A stretch of 64,000 nt of DNA from Phycomyces blakesleeanus NRRL 1555(-) (lineage: Eukaryota > Mucoromycota > Mucoromycetes > Mucorales > Phycomycetaceae), in contig NW_017265163.1 of assembly GCF_001638985.1 (NCBI RefSeq), positions 372,001 through 436,000 of the forward strand. The letters run 5' to 3'. This document shows, piece after piece, positions 1 through 12,415 of the stretch (position 1 is the stretch's first letter; each line of letters starts with the position of its first letter). Below the pieces are notes generated by a model. The model worked only from the letters and a program-made list of their open reading frames with translations. It did no database searches and was not told the origin of the DNA. Made by a program: the position numbers and the translations under genes.

Positions 1-850
1 ACCCCCGTTGATACTAATTACCGCTTGGAAGTGAATCCGCATACTGCTAACCAAGAGTCCTAGAAACTCTTTTAGTTTTGTTCAGTCCTCTTGCAATTCT
101 ACATCTAGATTGTCTAAAGTGGTAGTTGAGGCACTTACCTTATTACATAGCTGCCCTAGAGCACTCCTATACGCTCAATGGGATTCAGACCAGAATTTTG
201 AGCCGGCTATAAGTCAAAACTAGCAATCTGGTAGGTTCTCTTCCACAATTTAGTAAATACCCCTATGTGGCAAATTACGCTGTTTTAATGAAGGATAGGA
301 TACTTTTTTTTTTTGACTTTCGAAGATGTCTTTAGGTCAAGGGTGGAAAGCTTATTCCAGGATATCAATAATTCTATCCTGGTTCACGTTTTTTGTGCTT
401 GATAATCTTTAAAGATCCAAATCTTTCACTCCAAAAACAAGCGTCACCAAAAATCATAGCACTACCAGGACTCTACCTCACTATAGCAATAGTATTCATT
501 TAAACATACCTTCTTTTCCCAAATCTTTGGAAAATACGCCATGTTCTATTGCTGCCCCCGAGAAGAAGTAGACCCCGTTTGACCACAACACATTGTTTCA
601 TTGTTCTTTATACCAGCCCATTCATATATTGACCCAATGAAATCTAGCCCTCTTATGCTTCTTTATCCAGTAAGCTCTGAATTGATTATACAATTTAAAT
701 GGATCCTCCGGAATAATACTTTTTCAATTGGTTTTGCATTCTCCCAACCATTTTTCTAAGTTCTCCAATTGATTTACTAGGCAAAAAAGATTGCCATGTA
801 TCTTGTATGTTTCTCCTTTTTTTGTAATTGCTTGTACACTTGACAATACC
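1..850 (-). pseudogene. Degenerate Tc1/mariner-type transposase, cut by window edge
   Basis: Reading the minus strand across this stretch gives scattered transposase motifs broken by several stop codons and frame changes. In order they are a KHKRARFHW-like segment near 630-660, NNVLWSNGVYFFSGA near 560-600, GSAMIFGDACFW near 430-470, PAQNSGLNPIER near 175-215, and FQAVISINGG at the extreme left edge. This order matches the Tc1 family (N-terminal HTH, WSDES-like strand, VMVWG-like strand, the WPAQSPDLNPIE block with the third catalytic acid, and the C-terminal QAVI..GG). The position expected to carry the second catalytic Asp reads as a stop. The C-terminal end runs off the window and no terminal inverted repeat could be located. 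It is clearly dead; the exact right boundary is a guess. Confidence 0.8.
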
Positions 851-2371
851 ATGTCAACAAGCTATGTAAATCTTATGAAGAATAATATCGGATTTTCGAG
901 AGTAGAAAATTCCGCTATACTTTTATTCTCTTTGTGACATATGAAATCTAAGGGTATTTTCTGGAATATATATATATATATTAAACATGTTTGTTTACTT
1001 GATGATTTTTGGGGGAGTTTTTTTTTAAAGAAATAAAATAATTTTTATTGTGAAATATACATATTTTATTTAACATTACTGTCCGTGACTGTATAAGGAT
1101 GGGTCATGTCAAGCTTTGTAGGATATTATTTCTCTGTGAATACGACATTATATTTGTCGTTGAACGCAAGGATATTCTAGGCAACCCACGACTTTTATTT
1201 TTGCGAACCTGCAACTTCGGAGTTGGCTGAGAACGACACCAATTTTGGAAGTGTATTTGTATTTTTATACATCTTTAAATTTGAGGTTTCCCCAGACAAC
1301 AGCGTTACATTCTATTCCAATATAGTCAGGTTTTTCTTTCCACTAGGAAATATTCAAGCTTGGGATAGTAGCAGGCTATCAAGATTCATGGTTGCTTTTT
1401 TGATTTCTTTTTTTTTAGTGTTCACAAATTGTTGGCCATAGCATCTGGTTTGTTACATCGTCTTCATCGGAACTACATCTCTCAAAGAAGCTTATCGAGT
1501 GGTAACTTTCTTTGTTCTTTCGGTTTCCGCTCTGTACACAAGATATAAATTGCTTTCCAAGCTTGTAAAGTTATATGTTTGAATACCTTCCTTTTGTCTG
1601 GCTCTACCTCAGTTTAGAACCATGTATCTCGTAGTACAATGTTTATCACATGTACTCCTATTACTGTTATTCTGAATATACTTTACACTATCATTGCTAG
1701 TCAATACGCTTACATTCTATATCATTAATTGTCAATTAAGCTTGAAAATCATCAAATAAATAACAGTGATAAAGGGCCTATTGATTAAGGTTTCTTTCTT
1801 TGTCCCTTTTTTTTATCTATCCAAATCTACAGACATATCTGAACCAAGCTTTTATTCTGTGTCCCATCTTGAACGTGTATATTCAAGTCGTTCAGAAGGA
1901 CTGAGCTCAATTGATTATGTGCCACAAGTGATTCACAGACCTTGCTGAAGTACAAATGACTTGCCTGTCATTCCTATTGATTGTAATTCTCAGTTGTTTT
2001 CATTGAAGCATAATTATATGTACTTTCATATATTTTAAATGTTGATGGGCTTAAGGGGATGGGTAAACTTGATGGTAATTGTAAAAAAAAAGTTTCAATA
2101 TAATGAAAGATTAACAATAGCCAAGTTAAATTGATTGATTAGACGTTATTCTTTTCGTTGTGTACATTTATTTTTAAGTATCTTCTCATTTAAGGTGCCT
2201 TGAACGGACTGTTACTAGTTATTTTCTCTCTCTGTTAATGGTACCTCAATGGTGGAACCTGAATCAAACAGTATAAAGTAGGTGTCCATTTCTCTATTCT
2301 GTGCTTACTTCAGAAAAAAGGAAACTTTCGAATCAATTTCTATCTCTCTTTCTTAACTTCCCTTCTCTAAT
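851..2371. other. Intergenic, no gene recognised
   Basis: This AT-rich stretch separates the transposon remnant from the carotenoid oxygenase gene. Short open frames are present but none has coding character or recognisable motifs. The last 300 bases should hold the promoter and 5' leader of the downstream gene; pyrimidine-rich tracts precede the start codon at 2372. Confidence 0.5.
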
Positions 2372-4398
2372 ATGCTTACTCCTGCCGCCGAAAACCCACT
2401 TCGCGAACAGGGCCTTCCTGCCCCCTCTCCAACTGGCTACAACAATGTACCTGCCTTCAACAAGCCAGTAGAACTTACAATCGAGGGTACCATTCCAGAG
2501 TGGGTAAATGGTGTCATGTACCGTGCAGGTAAATAAAAAAAAAACAATACATTGCGATATTAGATATGAAGCAGATCATTAAACAAGAATAAATCTTAAA
2601 AAAATAAAATAAAAGGTTCTGGCCGTTATAATCTTCTGCTTGAGAACGGCGACACATTCCACATCGGACATCCTTTTGATGGCCTTGCAATGTTGCACCG
2701 TTTTGAACTATCTGGTGAGACGCAGACTGTTCAGTACTCCTCACGCCACACCTCCCACGGAGTAGAACGTCGTATTCGAGAAAAGGATCCTACACTTCTC
2801 ACTTTTGGTCCAGATCCCTGCAAGACTATCTTTGGCCGTATCCAGTCTGTCTACCACCACATCTCCAAGTTCGGCGCAAATGCACAGATCCAAGAAGGCG
2901 ACCCGGAGTTCGATATGGTTAATGTTACCATCACACCAAACTTCCCGCTTGGTGAGCGGCTTGAGGCCGAGACAGGTGTTAAGCGCGGTGATGCTCTTGT
3001 TGTCAAGAGAGATGCCAACACACTTCAGTTGGTCGATAACAAAACCCTTAGTAAGTTCATTGCATAAAAGTCTGGTAGCCAAATTTACTTACCAAGCCTA
3101 TAGAACCTATCAAGATGTTCACTTATGGTCATGTCAATGATAAGCTCCAGGGTCAGCTTTGCGCTTCTCACCACCAGTATGATGAAGAGACCGACGAATA
3201 TGTCAACTTCACCGTCAGACTCGGTCCAATCCCTTCTTTCCAATCCTATACACTTGGTCCTTACTTGCCTACTCCCCCAGGCTCAAAAGAAAAGATGCCT
3301 GCCCCTCAGGTTCGCTTACACGAACCTATCTATCGTCATCTTGGTGCCTGGCGTACACTCGAACCTCTCAAACCTGCGTATATTCACTCCTTCAGCATGA
3401 CAAAGAACTATATCATTGTTCCCAATTTCCCGTATTACTACAGTTTTGGCGGCATGTCGGCACTGTATTACTCTTGTGCCTATCAAACCTTCTATTGGGA
3501 CGAAACTCGCCCCACTCTTTTCCACGTTGTTGACCGTAATACCGGTAGACATGTCGCTACATACGATGCTGACCCATGCTTTTCTTTCCACTCTGCAAAT
3601 GCCTGGGATGAGGAGGTGGATCTCCCAGGAGGTGGTAAAGAGCGTGTGATTTACATGGACTACTGTGTATATGAAAACACCGATATTGTGGATGCTAGTT
3701 TCGATCTCGGTAAAACACCTACTGGATTTGATGCTTCCAAGGTCGAGCCTGCACGTTTCAAGATCAAGAGACACACTGATGATAAGAAGGATAACAGCAT
3801 TTCTCCTTCGCAGCTTAGACGTTATCGCCTTGGAAATGTGCCTGTCAGCTCTAATGCTCCCGAAACTTCGCGCTGGTCGCCAAAGGGAATTACGGGCCTG
3901 CTTTCCGGTATCTTTGATTTCAACAAGCGTCGAGTGGCATCATATACAGTATTGGGCTCCGATATTGAGCTTCCTCGCTTCAATTCAAACTTCAACCTTC
4001 GCAAGTATCGCTATGTGTGGGGTGTATGTGAGTCAAAACATGCGCCATCTTATGCATCTGGTGCCGTTGTAAACGGTTTGATCAAACTTGATCTTGATAA
4101 GCCCACATTGTGCAAGAACACAGAGGAGGGAAGCTCAGCAAAAATTTGGGATGAGCCCGGCTGTTCTTGTTCCGAGCCCATTTTTGTCGCCCACCCTGAG
4201 CAAAGAGCAGAAGATGACGGTGTACTTATTTCAACTGTCAACACCACAACTCCCGATGGAAAGGAATCATGTTTCCTGCTCATTGTTGATGCTGCTACAA
4301 TGGTTGAAGTGGGCCGCACCACTCTGGGTGCATTCACTGCCATGACCATTCACGGCAGTTTTGTTGATACCAACGGCAAAGGTGTTGCTGTTAACTAA
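2372..4398 (+). CDS. Carotenoid cleavage oxygenase (CarS/AcaA-like)
   Basis: Three exons (2372-2528, 2616-3050, 3104-4398) joined at GT-AG introns give a 628-residue protein of the carotenoid oxygenase (RPE65/CCD) family, which cleaves carotenoid polyenes with a non-haem Fe(II) held by four histidines. All four expected histidine contexts are visible: SHHQYDEETDEY (H220/H221), AYIHSFSMTKNY (H292), FSFHSANAWDE (H360) and TIHGSFVD (H614). In Mucoromycota such enzymes turn beta-carotene into trisporoids, the sexual pheromones, through an initial C40 cleaver (CarS/Tsp3) and a second apocarotenoid cleaver (AcaA). Which step this enzyme performs cannot be decided here. The start was chosen as the first in-frame ATG, giving an N-terminus MLTPAAENPL before the TIEGTIPEWVNGVMYRAG motif typical of the family. 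The gene converges on the resolvase gene. Confidence 0.9.
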
Positions 4399-4522
4399 AG
4401 GGCGCAAAGAATAAGCAGAAGAAAAAAAAAGTTCCCTATCCACTATCTATCATTTCCGTATTTTCGCATCTCTTCATTTCTAGCTTAAAAATATATTTTT
4501 TACGTATAAGAATTAGATGTTC

Positions 4523-4634
4523 TAATTCAATTCAATTCAGTTCAGTTCAGTTTAGTTCAGTTTAATTTAGTTCAATTCAATTCACCCCTCCAATACCACC
4601 CACCCACCCACAATTCAATTCAATTTAATTCAAT
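4523..4634. repeat. TTCAR pentanucleotide array between convergent genes
   Basis: Imperfect tandem pentamers (TTCAA, TTCAG, TTTAG, TTTAA) run from about 4523 to 4584 and resume at about 4612-4634, interrupted by a C-rich CACC tract. The array occupies the 3' intergenic gap between the convergent carotenoid oxygenase and resolvase genes. Confidence 0.85.
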
Positions 4635-4654
4635 AAAAAGTCGTACTTTTTGGT

Positions 4655-5542
4655 TTATTCAGCATGTTCAATTATCGTCGCATCAATCATATCCAAGGAA
4701 AACCGGCGCCATTTGTACCACGCCATTGCTTGTAATAAGCTATCGCTAAGATCGTCCTGCTTCTTTTCCTGCTTGTATGTCTCTAATATGTTATCGGGAC
4801 ACAATATATCTTGCTTTTTCTCGAGTAAAGTATTGACTAAAACCACACACGCCTTCTTTTTGCCATAATACCGCCGCAGACTTTCATCTGTCCATCCCTT
4901 AAGCGCTTCATCCCAGGTTTTATCAACTGCTGCACGTTGAATTGGTTCCATCAACATGATATTGGTGGTTCTAATTTCTTCAAGAGCATACCACATCATT
5001 GCTTCTATAGCATTGACTCTGATTGTAGACTCTAGCACACTATGTGCACCCCCTGACCGATATCTTTGTTGTTCAACAACCACAGCTCCTGCTTGGTTCA
5101 TCAATGGTGCAATTTGGGAGTGTACAAATTGACGTATCAAGGGAGCTGTAATTGATGGATGAAATGACGGCAAAGCTAGATCAACGCGGATCCAGTTACG
5201 GATGGTGTTGGTACTGTCTAGATGACAAAAAGCCATGTTACGATAGCCAAGATCGAATGAGATTACAGAAGATGGAAGAGCTTTTTCACGAATATATTCT
5301 CCATGAACATTTCCATTGGTGATGATTCTTTCATAGTGATTCTGGAGACGGGTTACAAGTTCCTTCTTAAGTCCACTTGTGGCTAAGCCACTATGGTTCA
5401 TGATCTCCTTGAGCTGGCGTCCTTTTTTGGTAGAAAGACTTATTGGGGATGAATTGAATGTGTTGATTCAAAGCTACCTTTGTGACACTAGTTGGAGTAC
5501 ACGTTCAGTGTGAATTGACCTCCTGAGCACCTGGCCCAACAT
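4655..5542 (-). CDS. Cce1/Ydc2-type mitochondrial Holliday-junction resolvase
   Basis: The large exon (5438 down to 4655) encodes a SAP-type DNA-binding motif (LKEIMNHSGLATSGLKKEL), then the RNase H-fold resolvase core: SFDLGYRNMAFC with the first acidic residue, AVVVEQQRYRSGG, and a C-terminal DDLSDSLLQAMAW acidic cluster. This is the layout of Cce1 (Saccharomyces) and Ydc2 (S. pombe), which cut four-way junctions in mitochondrial DNA. The core has an ATG at 5401, but that start would cut the SAP motif. An upstream exon (5542-5478) joined through a 39-nt GT-AG intron (5477-5439) keeps the frame, completes the SAP helix, and adds an Arg-rich, acid-poor leader beginning MLGQVLRRSIHTERV, which looks like a mitochondrial presequence. 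The joined protein would be 282 residues. The short intron is an inference. Confidence 0.85.
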
Positions 5543-5654
5543 TATGAATTAAAAAGCGAAAGAGAAAGAGATAAATAAAGGCAAAGGAGACAAGAATGTA
5601 TATAGCGGCAAAGCAAGGCTCGATAATATCGTGTTATATTTTATTGACGTTAAT

Positions 5655-6079
5655 TTAGAAGACGAGTGCGGCACCCTTGGTCTTCTTGTCACCACCCAAC
5701 TCGAAGTGCTTGCAACGCTTGATGGAGAGCTGCATCTTGTACTTGCAGGCAGTGCACTCAAGACGGAGGACGATCTTCTTGGTGGTCTTGGCTTTCTTGT
5801 GGAAGACGGGCTTGGTCTGACCACCATAACCGGACTGCTTACGGTCGTAACGTCTCTTACCCTGGGCGAAGAGGGAAGCCTTACCGGCCTTGTACTGGGT
5901 AACCTTGTGGGGAGTGTGCTTCTTGCACTTACCGCCCTTGCAGAAGGTGTTTCTGGTCTTGGGGATGTTGACCTAAAGACATGTCAGTTCTCTATTGGAC
6001 GTCTGGTTCTGGCTTGTTGAAGTTGGGTGTGGATGGATGGATGGATGGATGGGTGGTTATGTTGAGTGCTACTCACCAT
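5655..6079 (-). CDS. RPL42: 60S ribosomal protein eL42 (L36a/L44)
   Basis: A 106-residue protein starting [17 protein letters not shown], with CxxC zinc-ligand pairs near both ends (C12/C17 and the LECTACKYK segment), identifies the large-subunit protein eL42, which lines the E-site. The length equals the yeast protein. The first exon is the ATG alone (6077-6079), followed by a 104-nt GT-AG intron (6076-5973) and the main exon (5972-5655). Residue 56 in [10 protein letters not shown] is proline, the form associated with cycloheximide sensitivity in yeasts. Codon use is strongly biased to C-ending codons, as expected for a highly expressed gene. It lies in tandem upstream of the resolvase gene, 112 bp apart. 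Confidence 0.96.
6030..6056. repeat. GGAT tetranucleotide array in eL42 intron
   Basis: Five to six GGAT units lie within the single intron of the eL42 gene, close to its 5' splice site. Confidence 0.8.
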
Positions 6080-6371
6080 GGTTTAATCGAAGTAAGCCAA
6101 AAGAGAGGGAGTCTATCAAATGAGATGCCGCCTGGTTAACTACCTTCCCTTCCGGAGAGCACGGTGAGAGAGCCCTTGCTCAATTTGAACAGCCGACATT
6201 GATGTGACTTTAGCAACCTTAACGTCTTCCACTCCCCCCAAAAAAAAATATTTCTTTTTTCGATAGTCTTCTTGAACTGTCTATTTTATTATTGTTTTCA
6301 CTTGTTTTTTTCTTTTCTTTCTCTTTATTTTACTATTATTATTGTTACTATAGTTTAACTATGAATTTCAA

Positions 6372-8450
6372 TCACAATTCTGGTTGACGTGCTGCCAAAT
6401 CAGCCTCATTAGCCAACAATGCAGCATCCCAGTAGTGTTCTACATGCCATTTAGATAGTTCTTCACGAGCCATCTTTTCACTCTCAAACGAACGCCAAGT
6501 GAACTTTTTGAATGCCTTATTTTTTACCTGTCCCTCCCACACCAAATAACATGCATTCTCCTCAGTCTCATCAACATCCATTGCCTCCAGTGGTCCATTC
6601 TTTGGTGGTGGCATATCGTTCCAATCAATTCGACGAAGCATCAACTTTTTGTATGCCTTGATACCCTTGGGTCCTCCTTCAACAATCACAAGGTTACACT
6701 TTGGATGTACAATCACCATACCGGATAATTGATTTTGTTGTGCATTCAATTCGATTTTGTAGCGAAGTTTAGGATGTGAACATTTTTTCACTCTATCATT
6801 CAACCGACGTTAGCATCAAGACCATTTTTTTTTAAAAAAAGAAATAATTATTGGATCAACTTACTTGAATACAGCAACCTCATTACTTATCTTTTGATCA
6901 TTCTTGAGCTTGTTGGCAATCTTTGCTCGTCTTTCGGCAGGTGTCAATTTACGTTGCTCATTGGCTGTTTCGTGCTGTTTCTGTCTCAACTCCATCTCCT
7001 TGCGCACCTTAGCTTCAATCTTTGTGGGATCCTGTATTGCCTCATCACCGAGTACTCTCATCAAATTGCTAATCTTGACTAATCCAACTATTAGTTGACA
7101 GTTCCTTCCTTCTTTAAAAACTTACCCTTTGGTGGATCAGGAGGAAGTAAGCCGAGACGAATCTTATCTTGCTTCTCTTTCTGTGTTTCCTGGCGCTGCT
7201 GTCTTCGCAACTTCTTGCGCTCTTTCTTAGTGAGCATCAGAGAACGACTGACAGCTGGGCCCGTGAGTTCACTTGGTGGTTTAATGGGGATAGGATGATG
7301 AACATAGAGAGTAACCAATGCACCAAGGGAATCTGGATTCACAGGCTGAGTATCTAGATCACTGTATGTTTTGTTGGGCATAAAGGGAGCATCCCACCAC
7401 TCAATAGCTGGTGGAGGCTCTTTCTGAAAACAGTATCAGACACCCACAATAACTGTATATATATATATATGTATTTATAGATATGTATACAAACACTTCA
7501 AATAAAACCCTCTTTTTTTTGTTTCTTACCTTGATGGCTTTATCGGAAATATCCAATTCAACTTCCATGCCTGCCTTTTTGACATTCTCAGAAATCTCTT
7601 GTTTCAATTTTTCCAATTGTGCTTTTGCTCTCTCCTGGTTGGCTTGTTGGATGTATTTTCCAGGTCTAACAAACTTTAGCGACCGTGCTCTACGTGAAAC
7701 TGGGGCAGTCTTGGCAATCAAGGAAGGATCAAAATAAGGATTCTTTGTGGGGTCAGTGAGTTCTTCCGGTGGAGACTCAAGTTTCAGAACCTTGAGCTCT
7801 TTTTTCGGTGCAGCAGGGCGTGGGGCAGGCTAATTATACAAGATATTAAGTAAACATTTGATTTAAATCATATATATATGTACGTACTTTTGCTAATGCA
7901 TTCTCACGCTTGGGTATGATGCCTCTGTCCAGCATGGCCTTCAAATCAAGATTACCAGACTCATCCAAAGCTACCTGAGGTCCATTTCCCCGTGTATCCA
8001 CTACTGGGGTAACGCCACGAGCCTACAAAGTATATATATATATATATATAATTAAGTTTTGTTCTTCAGTACAATTAAACACCGCGTCGAGGAATTCAAG
8101 CAAGACGGATCGTCTTGATTCCAATAATTATTCCTTTCATTTTCTCTGCTCAATCATTCTTTTCTTATGTTTACCGCTGATGCAGGAGCATTTCCCATCC
8201 GAGCTTTTGTCTCGGCGATTCTCTTTTTAAGCTCTAACAAATTTAGTCCACCCGTGCTTGCTTCTGGTACAGGCTGAGGTATGTTTACTGGCAAAGGTGG
8301 TGGTCTCCATGAGCTTATACTATTTGGTACAGATACTGGAACTTTTGGTCGTGGTGGTGGTGCAGCTTTGGTTTGTGCGGCGGCCTTGCTCTGAAAAGAA
8401 GCCATCTTGGCTAGTACTTCGGCACGTCGCGCCGCAATCAGCTCGGCCAT
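6372..8450 (-). CDS. PRP3: U4/U6 snRNP protein Prp3
   Basis: Six exons (8450-8175, 8022-7888, 7829-7530, 7423-7126, 7078-6865, 6792-6372) keep frame across GT-AG introns and give 547 residues. The N-terminal half is Ala/Pro-rich with basic helices (MAELIAARRAEVLAKM). The middle holds the PRP3 domain (NPYFDPSL, RRARSLKFVRPGKYIQ, IEWWDAPF, LTKKERKKLRRQ). The C-terminus carries the DUF1115 ferredoxin-like fold that binds the U4/U6 duplex (VKKCSHPKLRYKIELNAQQNQLSG, NLVIVEGGPKGIKAYKKLM). Prp3 stabilises the U4/U6.U5 tri-snRNP. The start is uncertain: an upstream ATG at 8559 opens MSDQQK and would join in frame at 8450 if a GC-AG intron is used, adding six residues. Confidence 0.93.
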
Positions 8451-8599
8451 CTGTAAAACAATAATAATAACATAAAAGAAGGAAGGAGCATTGTTAACAC
8501 TTTTTTTTCTAGAAAAAAAATATGCCTCATTAATGACCTGCCTTTTGCTGATCTGACATTGTGATGGAGTCAATGTGTCCTTTCTGAGACACAAAAAAA

Positions 8600-9965
8600 A
8601 GATAGCTTTTTGTGGCCTGGCTTTGTGTGAGAGCTCGTCTGATTGATAAAGACAACGTCACGATCATGTCTGTGACAGTCACACATAGCATTTGGTTTTG
8701 CATTTCAAGAAAGATGTAACTGAAATTTGTGTAAGAGTCAGATTTATTTACCGTTTATACTTCGGACACGATACTTTAGTAAAAACTCATATTTTCATAT
8801 ATGATAATAAAATAATAATAATTTTCTAATAAAATTTTGAAGTATAGGCCTTTCGTTGTTGTCTATTAGTTTTTTTTCTAGCTACATAAAAATATGTACC
8901 ACCTTCTAATATATACTGAATTTTCACTGTACATTTGAAAACAAAAACAGATTTAGGAATTAAAGTAGGTAACATCTTACAAAGGTCTAAAGTTTTCATG
9001 CAATACCACTGAATTTTATAAAAAGAAAAAAATAAAGTTAGAAGCTCCTAGTAAAATCCACTTAAATCCAAGAAACCCCATACATTTTTTTTTCTTTAAT
9101 TTGTATATCATTTACGGTGGATAATTTTAGGATTTGATTTATTTGAATTCTGCTTGACCTTTTGCAATTTAAGCTGTAGATATGTAATCCGGTGTAGCTT
9201 TAAAATACAAAGAATTATAAGGGGGACTCAATGACTTATTTTAAAAATGTTCTACTGCTATTATTATGCCAATTATTTAACTTACAAGCACCTACAAAGA
9301 TAATGAACACTTCTTCTATTATGAATGCACAGGCGTAAGATTATATCAAATATCTAGAAATTTAAATATATTGAGTTGTGCCTTTTTGTTTTGTTCTGTG
9401 GACTCTGGCTGTATTCTTGCCTACGATGAATTGTTTGTCTTGTTATATACATTTTACTTTCTCGTTACTATTCTTTTGATTTGATTTCAAGTATTCGTTG
9501 TCGGTATTAATAATGAGCTGTGTATCATTAGCAGGTCCAGATTTTACATCTTTCCAGTATTAGAGTTTATGTTGGTGGGGGCCATCTACCATAAGCACTA
9601 TGTCTTAATAAATGTTAAAACGGATACTAATATTTACTCAATTAAAAGTGTTAACAGCCAAATTACTTAACCATTTTCTGAAGGGTTTGTGTGTTATTCA
9701 ATTGAAGGTTTTCATAACCTGGGTTACAGATCATTTTAATTAATAAACAACTGTAGATTACATGTCACATTTTTATCTTCTTTAAAAAAAGTGATAGGAT
9801 TTCCGTAGATTGTACGACACTTTATTTTATTTATTTCTTGCGACATCGTTAGGGCAAAAGGTGTATAATGATTAGCAGAACGCATGACGTCATGAGCATT
9901 GGTGTAAGCTAACTATGACTAGCTGTAAAATGTAGAAAGTAAACAATCTTCACAACCATTCCATA
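8600..9965. other. Intergenic region without recognised gene
   Basis: About 1.4 kb of AT-rich sequence lies between the divergent Prp3 and acetyltransferase genes. No open frame with coding character was found on either strand. A GTGACAGTCACAC motif at about 8676-8688, resembling the fission-yeast HomolD box, sits about 120-230 bp upstream of the possible Prp3 starts; its meaning here is speculative. Confidence 0.5.
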
Positions 9966-10490
9966 ATGAGCTTCCTCGAAAGCTTGAAATTTGAACCAGC
10001 TTGTTTGCTTGATCTCGATGTAATCGATCACCTTGAACAAACTTCGTACCACCCTGATGAGGCTGCCACACGCGAAAAACTTAAAAATCGCATTGAATAT
10101 GCTGCCCACAGTGGCCCAGAATTATTTCTAGTCGCCAAAGACAAAGAAACCATTGTTGGCTTTGTATGCACCACACTCTCGCGTTCTGATCTTCTCACCG
10201 AGGAATCAATGGATGTTCACGATCCCGAAGGAAAAACCGTATGTCTTCACAGCGTCTGCGTTGCCCCTGAATATCGCAAGCGCGGTGTCGCCACACATCT
10301 TTTGAACACTTGGATTGGTATCCTCCGTCACCACAATGAGCTCCAGACCCCTAAGAAATATGAGCGTGTTGCTATCCTCAGCCGTCCTAACCTTTTGTCT
10401 CTTTATGGTTCTGTTGGATTCAAAAACCTTGGAAAGAGTGAGGTAGTTCATGGCCCTGAGCCTTGGTACGACTGCATTCTGGAGCTTTAA
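9966..10490 (+). CDS. GNAT acetyltransferase, AANAT/Paa1-like
   Basis: An uninterrupted 174-residue frame encodes a single GNAT domain. Motif A is visible as LHSVCVAPEYRKRGVATHLL, with the R/Q-x-x-G-x-A acetyl-CoA pyrophosphate loop as RKRGVA, followed by the beta6-alpha4 region RPNLLSLYGSVGFKNLG. The C-terminal SEVVHGPEPWYDCILEL resembles the arylalkylamine N-acetyltransferase group that includes yeast Paa1, which acetylates polyamines and arylalkylamines. The AANAT-type assignment rests on that tail and on total length; substrate is unknown. The gene converges on the JMJD7-like gene with about 100 bp between stop codons. Confidence 0.85.
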   Translation: MSFLESLKFEPACLLDLDVIDHLEQTSYHPDEAATREKLKNRIEYAAHSGPELFLVAKDKETIVGFVCTTLSRSDLLTEESMDVHDPEGKTVCLHSVCVAPEYRKRGVATHLLNTWIGILRHHNELQTPKKYERVAILSRPNLLSLYGSVGFKNLGKSEVVHGPEPWYDCILEL

Positions 10491-10587
10491 TATTTAATTC
10501 AATATATAAAACAAAAATAATATAATATAATATAATATAATATCAAGTAAAAGAAAGTAAAATAAAACAAAACAAATTCAAGTCGAA

Positions 10588-12218
<1,631 letters not shown>

Positions 12219-12415
12219 TATCGGAGAGTGAGGAATGAGGAGGGAAAGGAGTGCGGCCCATCAAATAGAAATTGGTATCGGGTCCGGGAGCTTTTTGACC
12301 TCAGACATGACTTGTCTGCCAAGCCACGAATGGCAAGCAACACACACAACAGTGCTGACCGGGCAATCCACCATTCTGTCTCTTTCCCTTTCACCGTTAA
12401 TCTCATCGTTTCATC
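12219..12415. promoter_or_regulatory. Compact bidirectional promoter, JMJD7-like / eS17
   Basis: Only 197 bp separate the divergent start codons of the JMJD7-like gene and ribosomal protein eS17. Both core promoters must lie here. No clear TATA box was seen. The assignment follows from gene positions rather than from a recognised element. Confidence 0.6.

Noticed and set aside
3316..3774. Long minus-strand open frame inside the carotenoid oxygenase gene
   Set aside because: It is antisense to a well supported exon with family motifs; no motif of its own.
5631..6020. 129-codon plus-strand open frame
   Set aside because: It is the antisense shadow of the eL42 coding exon and its codon bias.
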